A DNA stretch of 64,000 nt from Helicobacter muridarum (GCF_000765805.2 NZ_JRPD02000008.1:16380-80379); one strand, 5' to 3'. Shown: positions 9,308 to 18,463, counted from the stretch's first letter. The notes: generated by a model not told the origin, from the sequence alone. Numbers and translations are program-made.

Positions 9308-10471
9308 TTATTTTTCTTGTATGGATATTTTTTGAGTCTGTTTTTGCAAAAATTCTTCTATCTCATTAATATATACTAACTCATATTCACTTCTTAGTTT
9401 ATTTGAATATTGTTTTAATACATTCAGTGTATTTTGCTTGATGTTCTATAACAATAGCAAAGCCACTTTTATTTGCTAGATTTAATGCTTTTTCTAATTG
9501 TTCTAAAATGCTTTCACTATTAGATTGATTATCTAAGAATATATCACGTTGTATATAGACTTGATTTCTAATTTGATATAGATTTTTTATTACATCACTA
9601 GATGATGTTTTGGAATCAACAAATATTATTCCATGCTTATCTAGCACATTTAGCAGTTTTTCCATGTCTTATTTGCTAGATGTGTAGCGATTTCCTGTGT
9701 GATTGTTGATATATCGTAGATTCGGGAAATCCTGCTTGATTTCCTTAATATAGCTTTCAATAACTTCTATTGAATCTCCTGTATTTATTACTCTTACTCC
9801 CTTTTGCTTAAATTCATTTGCTTCCAGAGGCAAATGAATCATATAGAATTCAAGCTCTTTTGCCATTTTGGAATTGTGTCGACTAAATACGTGTTGTGGA
9901 AATAATGAAAGATTAAGCTTTAAATCTAATACCTTAAATGCTTCTATATCCTTAGGCATGGCTAAATCATCAATAATAATTGCTAGCTTTGGTTTTTTGC
10001 TAGTATTTTTGTTTAAATGCTTATTTATGATATTATCTTTTGTTTTTTGATGTTTGGAATCTGGATTTAAATCTACATTTAAGTTCCAATTAAATTCTTC
10101 TAAATCTTCCTTTAAATCTTCTTTAAAATCTAAGTTATATAGTTTATTAGAATCTAGGTCATCAATACTAGCTTCTTCATTATTTGGTCTATCATCTACT
10201 TTGAACTTAACTATACTTTTTGTGTTCTGTTTGGGATTTTCAAATATTTCATTGCTTTCTTGCAAATTTTTGGAATCTATATCAAACTTATGTTTGTTAT
10301 CTAAATCCATCAAAGCCTGTTTATTATTTTCATCTTGATGATATGTTGAGCTTTCTATATTAAATGATAAGATTTTATTTTTTGCTTTACTTTCGCTGTA
10401 TATCCAATATGCAAAACCTGCCAATATAATTAATAATACTACGCCTATATATTAGAATTGCCTTGTTGCAT
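9308..10471 (-). pseudogene. Divergent polysaccharide deacetylase (DUF610 type), disrupted
   Basis: Intact relatives are inner-membrane-anchored, periplasmic deacetylase-fold proteins. Three lesions are seen. (1) A well-placed start, ATG at 10471 after AAGGAAAAC, runs into TAG after 8 codons; the downstream frame begins in the middle of a membrane anchor (GVVLLIILAGFAYWIY), and removing one AT from the short TATATA run near 10447-10452 would join them. (2) An in-frame TAA at 9671-9669 splits ...NRYTSSK from DMEKLLNVLDKHGIIF in the same frame. (3) Near 9422 the frame ends at FK-stop, while another frame continues with SEYELVYINEIEEFLQ to 9308, which looks like the family C-terminus. The middle (KPKLAIIIDDLA, FPQHVFSRHNSKMAKELEFYMIHLPLE) is typical of the family. 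A TTG at 10424 could start a 251-residue fragment, but function is unlikely. Confidence 0.8.
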
Positions 10472-10594
10472 TGTTTTCCTTAATATTGGCGATTATTTGG
10501 CTTATGTATTGGCATTTTAATTATGCGTAGGTTTTTAAAACTATTATGAATCTATGTTAGCAATAGGACAACGCTACATAATGTTACTATTATT

Positions 10595-10610
10595 TGGCAC
10601 TTATTTTGCT
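10595..10610 (+). promoter_or_regulatory. Sigma-54 promoter of flgI
   Basis: TTGGCAC followed by TTTGCT gives a GG (10596-10597), 10 bases, GC (10608-10609) spacing, an excellent match to the RpoN -24/-12 consensus. It is 44 bases upstream of the flgI start. Helicobacter middle flagellar genes are commonly RpoN/FlgR dependent, so this is probably the flgI promoter. Confidence 0.85.
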
Positions 10611-10653
10611 TTTTTTGTTTATGTATTAAGGATTAAATACAAAAGGTTTTGTT

Positions 10654-11685
10654 ATGAATATTATAGGACGAATTGTTGTTATGTTTTCCCTTTTAGCTTG
10701 TTTTGGTTTAGCTTTAGCAGAAAAAATAGGCGACTTAAGCAATATAGCAGGGGTTAGAGATAATCAGTTAATGGGCTATGGAATAGTGATTGGGCTAAAT
10801 GGTACGGGCGATAAAGGCGGTTCCCAATTTACTGCCCAGTCCATGGCAAATATGCTAGAGACAATGAATGTTAAATTGAGCGCGAATGATATAAAATCAA
10901 AGAACGTAGCAGCAGTTATGGTAACTGCGTCTTTGCCGCCATTTGCTAGGCAGGGTGATAAGATTGATATAAAAATATCTAGTATAGGCGATGCTAAGTC
11001 TTTGCAAGGTGGGACATTGATTATGACGCCATTGAATGCTGTTGATGGACAAATTTATGCAGTAGCCCAAGGAGCTATTAGTATAGGGAAGGGGGAGAGT
11101 CTTGTTAGTGGCACAATTAATGGAGGAGCTACCATTGAGAAAGAAGTAAGCTTTAATTTATATAATCAAAATAGCACGACACTAAGCCTTAAGAAGTCTG
11201 ATTTTCAAAATGCAATAAAAGTGCAAAATAAAATCAATGAGGTATTTGGAGATAAAACCGCACAAGCGTTTGATTCTAGAACTATAAGAATTATTAAGCC
11301 ATCTAATCTTAGCATGGTTGAGTTTTTGGCATTGGTTCAAGAAGTTGATATTCCTTATACATCTAGGGAACGTATTGTAATAGATGAAAAATCTGGCACT
11401 ATTGTTTCTGGATTAGAAATTAGTGTGCAACCAATTGTTCTTACTCATGGAGATCTAACACTAAAAATCACAAAAGAATTTGATACCAGTAACGGTAGCA
11501 CGCAAATAGATTCTATGACTCTTGATCCAAAGACTAATACATTAAGTAGCAATGGCAAGAATCCAACTGTTGCTAGTGTTGTTCGAGCATTGCAAAGACT
11601 TGGAGCTAGTCCTGAAAGTGTTATATCCATACTTGAGACAATGAAAAGAAGCGGTGCTATTGCAGCAGATATTGAGGTGCTATAA
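10654..11685 (+). CDS. flgI: Flagellar basal-body P-ring protein FlgI
   Basis: Forms the periplasmic P ring, a bushing around the flagellar rod in the peptidoglycan layer. At 343 residues it has the usual length. The N-terminal signal peptide (VVMFSLLACFGLALA) is followed by the family hallmark IGDLSNIAGVRDNQLMGYGI and GLNGTGDKGG; the C-terminus TMKRSGAIAADIEVL is also typical. The ATG follows AAAAGG at good spacing. Transcription is probably from the sigma-54 promoter just upstream. It stands alone, not in a large flagellar operon, as is common in Helicobacter. Confidence 0.96.
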   Translation: MNIIGRIVVMFSLLACFGLALAEKIGDLSNIAGVRDNQLMGYGIVIGLNGTGDKGGSQFTAQSMANMLETMNVKLSANDIKSKNVAAVMVTASLPPFARQGDKIDIKISSIGDAKSLQGGTLIMTPLNAVDGQIYAVAQGAISIGKGESLVSGTINGGATIEKEVSFNLYNQNSTTLSLKKSDFQNAIKVQNKINEVFGDKTAQAFDSRTIRIIKPSNLSMVEFLALVQEVDIPYTSRERIVIDEKSGTIVSGLEISVQPIVLTHGDLTLKITKEFDTSNGSTQIDSMTLDPKTNTLSSNGKNPTVASVVRALQRLGASPESVISILETMKRSGAIAADIEVL

Positions 11686-11955
11686 TTTTATTCATTATAT
11701 TGTGCATTAATAATGGATTATATGTAATGTAAAACATTTAATTATCATTTAATCATTATAAGTTTTAAATTTTAGAGCTTTTTCTAAGGTTTTATTAATA
11801 AGTTCTTACTAAGATAGAAATTTGTAAAACTTATTAATTATACATGTATATTCAATTGTCCACATAAATCTAGATTTGTTGTTGCTATCTATTAATTTTA
11901 TGTAGATTGCAACATTTTATACTACCATTTCAACACTTAACTCAAAAGGATAAAT

Positions 11956-13125
11956 ATGAAGATTACGAAACTCAAGCCACTCACAAAGCAGGACTTTGAG
12001 CAAATTGAATTATCATGGCATACTGATCCAGATAATACAGATTATATTAGCGATGAGCTTATACATGTTACTCAAGATGAAGCAGATGCTTATTATGATG
12101 CATGTAATGAATTGTATGACATGTATGTCGAAGCTGCACAATATGTTATTGATAATAATCTTTTCTATGAGCTAGATATTCCAAATAACCTAATAGACAC
12201 CATTGTGCAAAGCTTTAACGAAGATGTGCATTGGCATATTTATGGACGATTTGATTTGGCAGGTGGGCTTGATGGTGCTCCTATTAAATTGCTTGAGTTC
12301 AATGCTGATACTCCAACTATGCTTTATGAGACATCTGCTATTCAATATGCCCTATTGAAGTCTAATGGTTATGATGAAGAGTCACAGTTTAATAATGTAT
12401 ATGACGCGATTTCTCAAAATTTCCAAAGGCTTGTTACCCTTAGTGATGATGTAAGCAATTTTCACGAGATTTATGAAGGTTGGAAAATTCTTTTCTCTAG
12501 CATTCGTGGTAATGATGAAGAGGAAAAGACTGTTAGATTTTTACAAGATATGGCAAATAGTGCTGGAATGATAACAGATTTTTGTTATGTTGATGAGGTT
12601 AGTTTAAGCTCTAGTGATGGTGTGTTTTTTAATAATGCCAATTTTGAATTTTGGTTTAAATTCATTCCATGGGAAGATATTGCTATTGATGAACCAGAAT
12701 TAGCTTTGATTATAAATGACATTATGGCAAATCACAAGGCTATATTTTTGAATCCAGCTTATACACTTTTGTTTCAAAGTAAAAGAATGCTAAAGATTTT
12801 GTGGGATTTATATCCCAATCATCCGCTTTTATTGGAAACTAGCTATGATAAATTAAATACTAAGCAAGTTAAAAAACATGCTTTTGGTAGGGAGGGTGCT
12901 AATATTAGCATTTTGGATTCTAGAGGAGTGGCTATTAATTCTAAAGATGGTCAATATGGGAATCATAAGCCTATTTATCAGGAGTTTTACCCACTTAACT
13001 CTGCGAATGGCTCATTTTATCAAGCAAATGTATTTTTTTCTTATGAGTCTTGCGCACTAGGTTTTAGAAAGGGTAGTGAAATTATGGATAATTATTCAAA
13101 ATTTGTTAGCCATGTTATTAGCTAA
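11956..13125 (+). CDS. Glutathionylspermidine synthase-like ATP-grasp protein (YgiC/YjfC type)
   Basis: Cytoplasmic ATP-grasp ligase-like protein of 389 residues, equivalent to the synthetase domain of GspS without the amidase domain. Family landmarks are GRFDLAGGLDGAPIKLLEFN and NADTPTMLYETSAIQ near the N-terminus and FGREGANISILD with the ATP-grasp C-terminal part. YgiC-type proteins have no firmly settled substrate, so a peptide or polyamine ligation is inference. The start follows AAAAGGATAA. It precedes fbp by 55 bases in the same direction. Its presence near a GABA cassette is suggestive of polyamine metabolism but not proof. Confidence 0.82.
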   Translation: MKITKLKPLTKQDFEQIELSWHTDPDNTDYISDELIHVTQDEADAYYDACNELYDMYVEAAQYVIDNNLFYELDIPNNLIDTIVQSFNEDVHWHIYGRFDLAGGLDGAPIKLLEFNADTPTMLYETSAIQYALLKSNGYDEESQFNNVYDAISQNFQRLVTLSDDVSNFHEIYEGWKILFSSIRGNDEEEKTVRFLQDMANSAGMITDFCYVDEVSLSSSDGVFFNNANFEFWFKFIPWEDIAIDEPELALIINDIMANHKAIFLNPAYTLLFQSKRMLKILWDLYPNHPLLLETSYDKLNTKQVKKHAFGREGANISILDSRGVAINSKDGQYGNHKPIYQEFYPLNSANGSFYQANVFFSYESCALGFRKGSEIMDNYSKFVSHVIS

Positions 13126-13180
13126 GGATAAATTTGAATTAGTTATGTTGTTAGTTTATGATGTGGCTTAAGGATAAATA

Positions 13181-14272
13181 ATGCAAAATAATTTATATAG
13201 TAGCTTGAACTTGAACTCAAGTTTAGATTCTAAATTAGACGAGATTGATAATTTCAAATACTTGTTGTGTAATTCGAGTCAAGTGTCTAGCGATTTGGCA
13301 ATTTTAACAGTTATTGCTAGTTTGCAAAAAGGGGCTTTGAGAGTTGCAAGACTTTTGCAAGATAGAGAAGTAGAATATAGCTCAAATTCTAATTCTAGTG
13401 GAGATAATCAACTAAAAGTTGATATTGCAGCAGATAATATTTTTGGCGAAATTCTATCTAACTTGTCGATTAAGGGTTTTGCTAGTGAAGAGAGAGACGA
13501 CGTTGTGTTTTGTAGCGAGAACAGGGAATATTTAGATTCAGAGTTATTTAGCTTTGTCCATGACAATAATTCTATTAATTTAACCAAGAATGATTTTGAG
13601 CTTAAGAGTATAACAGAATCTAGAGTTATGGATTGTAGCATGCAAGACCTTTTAGTAGCTTTTGATCCTTTAGATGGTTCCTCTCTTATGGATAGCAATC
13701 TTAGTGTGGGTAGCATATTCGGAATCTATATTAACACATTTGCCCCACAAAATCTAATCGCCTCGCTATATTTCTTATATGGACCAAGACTTGAGATGGT
13801 TGTTGCAGCAGATTTTAAAAGTTCTCATTATATGTATGATTCTAATAGATGTATATGGCGTTTTATACAAGATTTTAGACTTAAACAAAGAGGCAAGATA
13901 AATGCTAGTGGTGGGACGCAAAAATATTGGCGTAGCAATCATAAAAAACTTATTGAAAGCTTCTTTAATGATGGTTATAGACTACGTTATAGTGGTGGTA
14001 TGGTGCCTGATTTACATCAGATTCTATGTAAAAATGGAGGTATATTTAGCTATCCTGCTACATTTGAATCTCCTAATGGAAAACTTAGAAAGCTCTTTGA
14101 GGTATATCCATTTGCGCTTATTTTTGAATATGCAGGAGGTGTAGCTATTGATGGAATGAATAGACTCCTTGATGGTGAATTGCATAATGTTCATGAAAGC
14201 GTCCCATGCTTCTTTGGCAGCAATGATGAGATAGAACGTGTTAGGGAATTTTATAGTGGCATAACATTGTAG
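13181..14272 (+). CDS. fbp: Fructose-1,6-bisphosphatase class I
   Basis: Hydrolyses fructose 1,6-bisphosphate in gluconeogenesis, essential to organisms such as Helicobacter that grow on amino and organic acids. The metal-binding signature FDPLDGSSLMDSNLSVGSIF is intact, as are RYSGGMVPDLHQIL and the C-terminal EYAGGVAIDG. At 363 residues it is slightly long because of acidic, Ser/Asn-rich insertions near residues 65-75 and 105-135. The ATG follows TAAGGATAAATA. The same 11-base string TAAGGATAAAT also occurs 46 bases earlier, directly over the stop of the preceding gene, a curious duplicated ribosome-site-like sequence. Confidence 0.93.
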   Translation: MQNNLYSSLNLNSSLDSKLDEIDNFKYLLCNSSQVSSDLAILTVIASLQKGALRVARLLQDREVEYSSNSNSSGDNQLKVDIAADNIFGEILSNLSIKGFASEERDDVVFCSENREYLDSELFSFVHDNNSINLTKNDFELKSITESRVMDCSMQDLLVAFDPLDGSSLMDSNLSVGSIFGIYINTFAPQNLIASLYFLYGPRLEMVVAADFKSSHYMYDSNRCIWRFIQDFRLKQRGKINASGGTQKYWRSNHKKLIESFFNDGYRLRYSGGMVPDLHQILCKNGGIFSYPATFESPNGKLRKLFEVYPFALIFEYAGGVAIDGMNRLLDGELHNVHESVPCFFGSNDEIERVREFYSGITL

Positions 14273-14540
14273 ATTAAAAATTCATATTTATGCATATGTT
14301 AATCTTGGTTATATGAAAATTAAAGTGTGCAGTTTAAATAAATTCTATATAAGAAGTATAAAGACTAAGTAATGACTTTATATATTAAATATTCTTATCT
14401 TTTTTATACGAAATTTAATTATTGGCATTAAGAGAAGCCTTATTTTAAGATTTTGAAAAAATATATTTTAATTTATTGTATTGGTATTGAATAGATTAAT
14501 CTATATCTATAACTAAGCCAAATAATAAGTTTTATATTAC

Positions 14541-14560
14541 TTTCCTATTCAAATAGGAAA
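14541..14560. repeat. Perfect 8-bp inverted repeat (hairpin)
   Basis: TTTCCTAT, loop TCAA, ATAGGAAA form a perfect hairpin in the fbp-cysE intergenic region. On the plus strand it is followed by A-rich sequence rather than a T run, so it does not look like a standard terminator for fbp. It could be part of a small RNA or a protein-binding site. Confidence 0.5.
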
Positions 14561-14684
14561 AAGACTACCATGGTGCTTTTATACAAAGCCTTAGATCACA
14601 TTTTAAAATTGCATATAAACACAAATAGCCTCAAGTAATAACCCAATGGTTTATTAAATTTGAAAAATCCATATATAAATGATG

Positions 14685-14708
14685 ATATATATATATATAT
14701 ATATATAT
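14685..14708. repeat. (AT)12 dinucleotide repeat, noncoding
   Basis: Twelve consecutive AT units lie about 130 bases beyond the 3' end of cysE. The same unit in two membrane-protein genes of this window lies inside or at the edge of reading frames; here no frame crosses it. It is long enough to vary by slipped-strand mispairing. Confidence 0.9.
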
Positions 14709-14839
14709 TAAATTAGTTGCAATATAGTTAAGTTAGAAAATAATCAAGTTTGTTACGTTCTTGTATTAAATACAACGTATTTGTGTCTGCATAATAAATT
14801 CTTATTTGTTGTAGTGATATAACAATAAGCTTATTGGTT

Positions 14840-15685
14840 TTATTGTAGCTTTTCTTCTTCCTTATTTATAGCCTGGATAAATTCCTTGTAGTGCTTATTT
14901 AACTCTTCTTCTTGTGCCTTGAACTTCTCTTTTTCTTTGCATATATCTTTTAATTCAATATCATCTTTACCATGCTTGGCTTGCTCGATTGCTTGCTCAA
15001 GAATCTTCATTTTACAAAGTATATAGGCAAACATTTTTTGATCTATATCTGGGAGTTTAGTTGTTATTTTCTCATTTCCCTTTCTTTCATGCTTACCATC
15101 GCTACTAATTACTCTAGCTGGAATACCAACTGCTGTAGAATTGCTTGGGACATTTTTTATTACAACAGAATTAGAACCTATTTTCACATTTTCGCCTAAC
15201 ACTATGTCACCTAGCACCTTTGAGCCAGCCCCTATTATTGTATTATGCAAAACTGTTGGATGACGTTTGGTTCTTTCTAGGCTAACTCCACCAAGGCTAA
15301 CACCTTGATAAATTGTTACATCATTGCCAATTTGTGCTGTTTCCCCAATAACTACCCCAATCCCATGATCTATAAATACGCGTCTACCTATATATGCAGC
15401 TGGATGTAAGTCAATATTGGTCAGAAATTGAGTCCAGCCCATAATAATTCTTCCTAATAGGTGAAAACCATTTTTATAAAGTCTATGAGCTATTCTATGA
15501 TGCACAATAGCAATTAGCCCCGGATAGTTAAAAAAGAGTTCTAAAGGGTTATTATATGCTGGATCTTTAGTTTTTGGAGTGGCAAAGTCTTCTTTGATTT
15601 GTAACCATAATCCTATTTTCTCCTTATGGATTATGTTATTTTGTGAATCTATCTTATCAGATATGAGGTTTTTGTTTGGTTTCAC
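14840..15685 (-). CDS. cysE: Serine O-acetyltransferase
   Basis: Makes O-acetylserine from serine and acetyl-CoA, the first step of cysteine synthesis. The N-terminal alpha-helical segment is followed by the left-handed beta-helix core (DHGIGVVIGETAQIGNDVTI, YQGVSLGG, RHPTVLHNTIIGAGSKVLG), the CysE/EpsC-type signature. The C-terminal ~70 residues are a charged, probably coiled extension (EKEKFKAQEEELNKHYKEF), making it 281 residues, longer than many short CysE forms. The likely start is GTG after AGAG. It is divergent from the DsbC-like gene. Confidence 0.93.
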   Translation of the reverse strand: MKPNKNLISDKIDSQNNIIHKEKIGLWLQIKEDFATPKTKDPAYNNPLELFFNYPGLIAIVHHRIAHRLYKNGFHLLGRIIMGWTQFLTNIDLHPAAYIGRRVFIDHGIGVVIGETAQIGNDVTIYQGVSLGGVSLERTKRHPTVLHNTIIGAGSKVLGDIVLGENVKIGSNSVVIKNVPSNSTAVGIPARVISSDGKHERKGNEKITTKLPDIDQKMFAYILCKMKILEQAIEQAKHGKDDIELKDICKEKEKFKAQEEELNKHYKEFIQAINKEEEKLQ

Positions 15686-15779
15686 TTCATCTCTACTTTA
15701 ATTTTGATTCTTATGAAACTTGAATTATATCTAACTTTTGTGTGTATTTTTTGATAATCGAACAATATTGTTTTTTGCG

Positions 15780-15788
15780 TGATACAAT
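15780..15788 (+). promoter_or_regulatory. Extended -10 promoter of the dsbC-like/hisH genes
   Basis: TGATACAAT matches TGnTATAAT with one mismatch and lies 37 bases before the ATG of the DsbC-like gene, with an AGGAG ribosome site in between. Confidence 0.5.
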
Positions 15789-15824
15789 CCATTTGTTTTA
15801 TTTAATTTTTAGGAGTTTATAATA

Positions 15825-16568
15825 ATGAGAAGAGCTACAAGATATATGGCTTTATGCCTACTGTCATGTAACATTTTTTTTGGTGTGGTGCAAGCAAGCA
15901 AGTTAACTGATATGATAAATAAACAAACAGGTCAGGAGGTATCTGTAATAAAAGAGCAACAATTAAAGCAAGATTCTAATCTAAAGCTAGTCACCATAAA
16001 AGAACTAAAAACAGGATTTAGGGTGCTTGGATTTACAAACAAGCATGAGAGCTTTTTTCTTGCCATTACAAGTGCTTTTTTTACTTCTAATGATGATGAT
16101 AGAAATTTAATCATATCTGAATTTAATTTAGTTAACCATTATAATATGACATTCAAAACTCAAGAAGCGGTTAAAAAGGCTATTAATAGTCTTCCTAATG
16201 ACGCTATCATAAACCTGGCAAGTACAAATAAGAATGCTAAGAAAGTTTTTTATATAGTATCAGATCCGATGTGCCCACATTGTCAAGATGAATTAAAGAG
16301 AATTAATGATAGGCTAAATGAAGGTGATGTTAAAATGATTCCTGTTGGTTGGATGGGTAAAGATTCTGCCTATAAAGTTGCTGAAATTTATTCACTTGTA
16401 AAGGAAGCAAAAACAGATTCTGAAAAAATAAAGATATTGCAAAAAATATACAATCCACAATACAAAGCAAAGCCAAGAGATACTAAGATGGTAGAGGAAG
16501 TGGTTCGTAGTCTTATGGGTGAGGGTAAGGTTGAAGGAACTCCATATATAATAGAAGAGGATAAATAG
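15825..16568 (+). CDS. Periplasmic thiol:disulfide interchange protein, DsbC/DsbG-like
   Basis: Probable periplasmic disulfide isomerase or oxidase. The first ~25 residues are a signal peptide (YMALCLLSCNIFFGVVQA). The active site is SDPMCPHCQDEL with C150-P-H-C153 in a C-terminal thioredoxin fold; CPHC resembles DsbA-type oxidases, while the N-terminal ~120-residue domain before the thioredoxin fold is the DsbC/DsbG arrangement. The stop codon shares one base with the GTG start of hisH, so both are co-transcribed though functionally unrelated. Calling it DsbC rather than DsbG is not possible from the sequence. Confidence 0.82.
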   Translation: MRRATRYMALCLLSCNIFFGVVQASKLTDMINKQTGQEVSVIKEQQLKQDSNLKLVTIKELKTGFRVLGFTNKHESFFLAITSAFFTSNDDDRNLIISEFNLVNHYNMTFKTQEAVKKAINSLPNDAIINLASTNKNAKKVFYIVSDPMCPHCQDELKRINDRLNEGDVKMIPVGWMGKDSAYKVAEIYSLVKEAKTDSEKIKILQKIYNPQYKAKPRDTKMVEEVVRSLMGEGKVEGTPYIIEEDK

Positions 16569-17341
16569 TGATTCTAGGTGTCCTAGATTATAATATCTGC
16601 AATATAGCGAATGCTTTAAGAGCCTTAGAATATATAGCAACTCCAAAATATAAAATCAAGAGGGTTACTACCATAGAAGATATTGGACAATGCGATAAGC
16701 TTATTATACCAGGAGTTGGTGCTTTTAAAAGTGCGATGGATAATTTTGTAGCAAATGGACTAGACCACGCAATTATTGAGTTTGCATCAAGTGGCAAATA
16801 TTTGCTAGGCATTTGTCTTGGTATGCAGTTATTGTTTGATAGAAGCTATGAGTTTGGGATACATAATGGATTAGGCTTGATTGAAGGCGATATTGTGCAT
16901 TTTGGTAATAGTGCTTCCAATAATGTAGCTAGCAGTTTGGGGGATATATCAAATATTTCTTTATATAATAGTGCAAATGTTTTTGTATCTACTAATGTTA
17001 AAATTGATTCTTCTGATATGAAGAGCAATGAATATTTATGCCAAGATAGCTCTGTTGGTTTGGGTAAATATCTTGGTGAAAAGATTCCGCATATTGGCTG
17101 GAATCAAAATTTTATAACAAAACAGCATAGACTATTATATGGTCTAGATGATGGGTTTTATTTGTATTTTGTGCATAGTTATTGTGCATCATGTGAAATC
17201 AAGTATATTATTGCTAGGTGTGAATACATTTGTTCATTCCCCAGCGTAGTTTGCAAAGATAATATTTTAGGTGTTCAGCCTCATCCTGAAAGAAGTCACA
17301 AAGATGGATTAAAAATCTTAAGTAATTTCTTACTATTATAG
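16568..17341 (+). CDS. hisH: Imidazole glycerol phosphate synthase, glutaminase subunit HisH (or glycan-pathway paralogue)
   Basis: Class I glutamine amidotransferase that supplies ammonia to HisF or to a paralogous partner. The nucleophile elbow GICLGMQLLF, the GVGAF block and the C-terminal GVQPHPERSH with catalytic His/Glu are all intact. At 257 residues it is about 55 longer than usual because of an insertion between GDIVHFGN and EKIPHIGWN (about nt 16915-17075). The start is GTG. No hisF or other his gene is beside it. In Campylobacterota, HisH/HisF paralogues also act in surface-sugar synthesis, so a non-histidine role is possible. Confidence 0.85.
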   Translation: MILGVLDYNICNIANALRALEYIATPKYKIKRVTTIEDIGQCDKLIIPGVGAFKSAMDNFVANGLDHAIIEFASSGKYLLGICLGMQLLFDRSYEFGIHNGLGLIEGDIVHFGNSASNNVASSLGDISNISLYNSANVFVSTNVKIDSSDMKSNEYLCQDSSVGLGKYLGEKIPHIGWNQNFITKQHRLLYGLDDGFYLYFVHSYCASCEIKYIIARCEYICSFPSVVCKDNILGVQPHPERSHKDGLKILSNFLLL

Positions 17342-17437
17342 AACTCTATACCAAATTAGATTTGAAACTTTGGACAAAATGACTAATAATTAACAAATAT
17401 TTTGTATATTATTATATAGAATATATAAGGAAACAAT

Positions 17438-18262
17438 ATGTTAGGATTGAATCCAAAGTTTGAGAAGCTTTTAAATTCTTTGAAGCAAACTCACGATATA
17501 GAAGGTTTAGCTAAGCTTTCCATTCGTAATATGGATGATGATAAGGATTTGCAAAACAATAAGGCTTTTATTAATAACTCTACTTTGGGAGATGTTTCAT
17601 CTATCGCTAAAAATAATATCATGCTTGTTGCACCTAGTTTGCTTTCAGCTAACTTTTTACGTCTGGAAGAAGAAATAAGAAGTGTTGTTGAATCTGGTTC
17701 TGATCTGCTTCATATAGATGTTATGGACGGACATTTTGTGCCGAATATGACTCTTGGTCCTTGTGTATTAGAGAGGATTCCTAGGTTGTTTAATATTCCC
17801 CTTGATATACATCTTATGGTTGAAGATGCAGATTTTTTTGTTGATCTATATGCTCCGCTAATGCCACACTTTATAAGTGTTCATATTGAATCTGAAATAC
17901 ATTTGCATCGTGTCATTCAAAAAATACGTTCATATAATATAAGCCCTGCTGTTGTGTTAAATCCACATACTAGCCCACAAGCATTAAAGTATATTATCAA
18001 TGATATTGATATGGTGCTTGTAATGAGCGTTAATCCTGGTTTTGGTGGTCAGGACTTTATAGAATCTAGTGTTGAAAAGATATTAGATTTAAAAGAGCTA
18101 ATTTTGATGAAGAATGCAAAATGTTTAATAGAGGTTGATGGAGGAATAAATGATAAGAATGTTCCAATACTTAAGAATGCAGGAGTAGATATTGTTGTGT
18201 CTGGTAGCTATATATTTGGGCATCACGATAGAAAAGAGGCTATTGCTTCGCTTAAGGTTTAA
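17438..18262 (+). CDS. rpe: Ribulose-phosphate 3-epimerase with N-terminal extension
   Basis: Interconverts ribulose 5-phosphate and xylulose 5-phosphate in the pentose phosphate pathway. The TIM-barrel core begins at the Met encoded at 17621 (VAPSLLSANF) and shows DLLHIDVMDGHFVPN, the metal-binding HLMVEDAD and VNPGFGGQDF motifs, and EVDGGIND. The core is about 213 residues, the usual full length. The frame has 61 extra residues in front; I keep the upstream ATG because it has AAGGAAA at ideal spacing while the internal ATG has no ribosome site. The extension shows no domain I know. Confidence 0.9.
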   Translation: MLGLNPKFEKLLNSLKQTHDIEGLAKLSIRNMDDDKDLQNNKAFINNSTLGDVSSIAKNNIMLVAPSLLSANFLRLEEEIRSVVESGSDLLHIDVMDGHFVPNMTLGPCVLERIPRLFNIPLDIHLMVEDADFFVDLYAPLMPHFISVHIESEIHLHRVIQKIRSYNISPAVVLNPHTSPQALKYIINDIDMVLVMSVNPGFGGQDFIESSVEKILDLKELILMKNAKCLIEVDGGINDKNVPILKNAGVDIVVSGSYIFGHHDRKEAIASLKV

Positions 18263-18463
18263 CATGATATTTTTATTTCAAAGCGAAATGTATTAATTAT
18301 AATATCAATGTAACATAAGTAAGTATATAACATTAGTAGTTATCAAGCTTTATATTTTAATGTCTTAGCTCCACATTTTTAGTTTGTTATATTTTGCTTC
18401 TTTGTCGAGTTGAATATAAGATTATTCAAATTACAGTTCTAACTTTAGCATATTGGAATTTGT

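Larger units (their letters stand above)
14273..14839. other. Long convergent intergenic region between fbp and cysE
   Basis: Between two gene 3' ends, 567 bases carry no supportable coding frame on either strand. It contains a perfect 8-bp inverted repeat at 14541-14560 and an (AT)12 tract at 14685-14708, both listed separately. Composition is very AT-rich. It may be a degraded gene or a noncoding-RNA locus; I see no RNA family I recognise. Confidence 0.6.

Noticed and set aside
9399..9665. Independent 88-residue minus-strand gene
   Set aside because: It continues the deacetylase in the same frame just two codons after an in-frame TAA and has no ribosome site of its own, so it is part of the pseudogene.
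10054..10338. Plus-strand frame opposite the deacetylase pseudogene
   Set aside because: It mirrors a charged Asp/Glu/Lys-rich linker of the pseudogene and gives a Ser/Leu-rich protein with no ribosome site.
13121..13180. Small gene between the two TAAGGATAAAT copies upstream of fbp
   Set aside because: The first copy leads only to TTG AAT TAG, a two-codon frame; there is no room for a gene.
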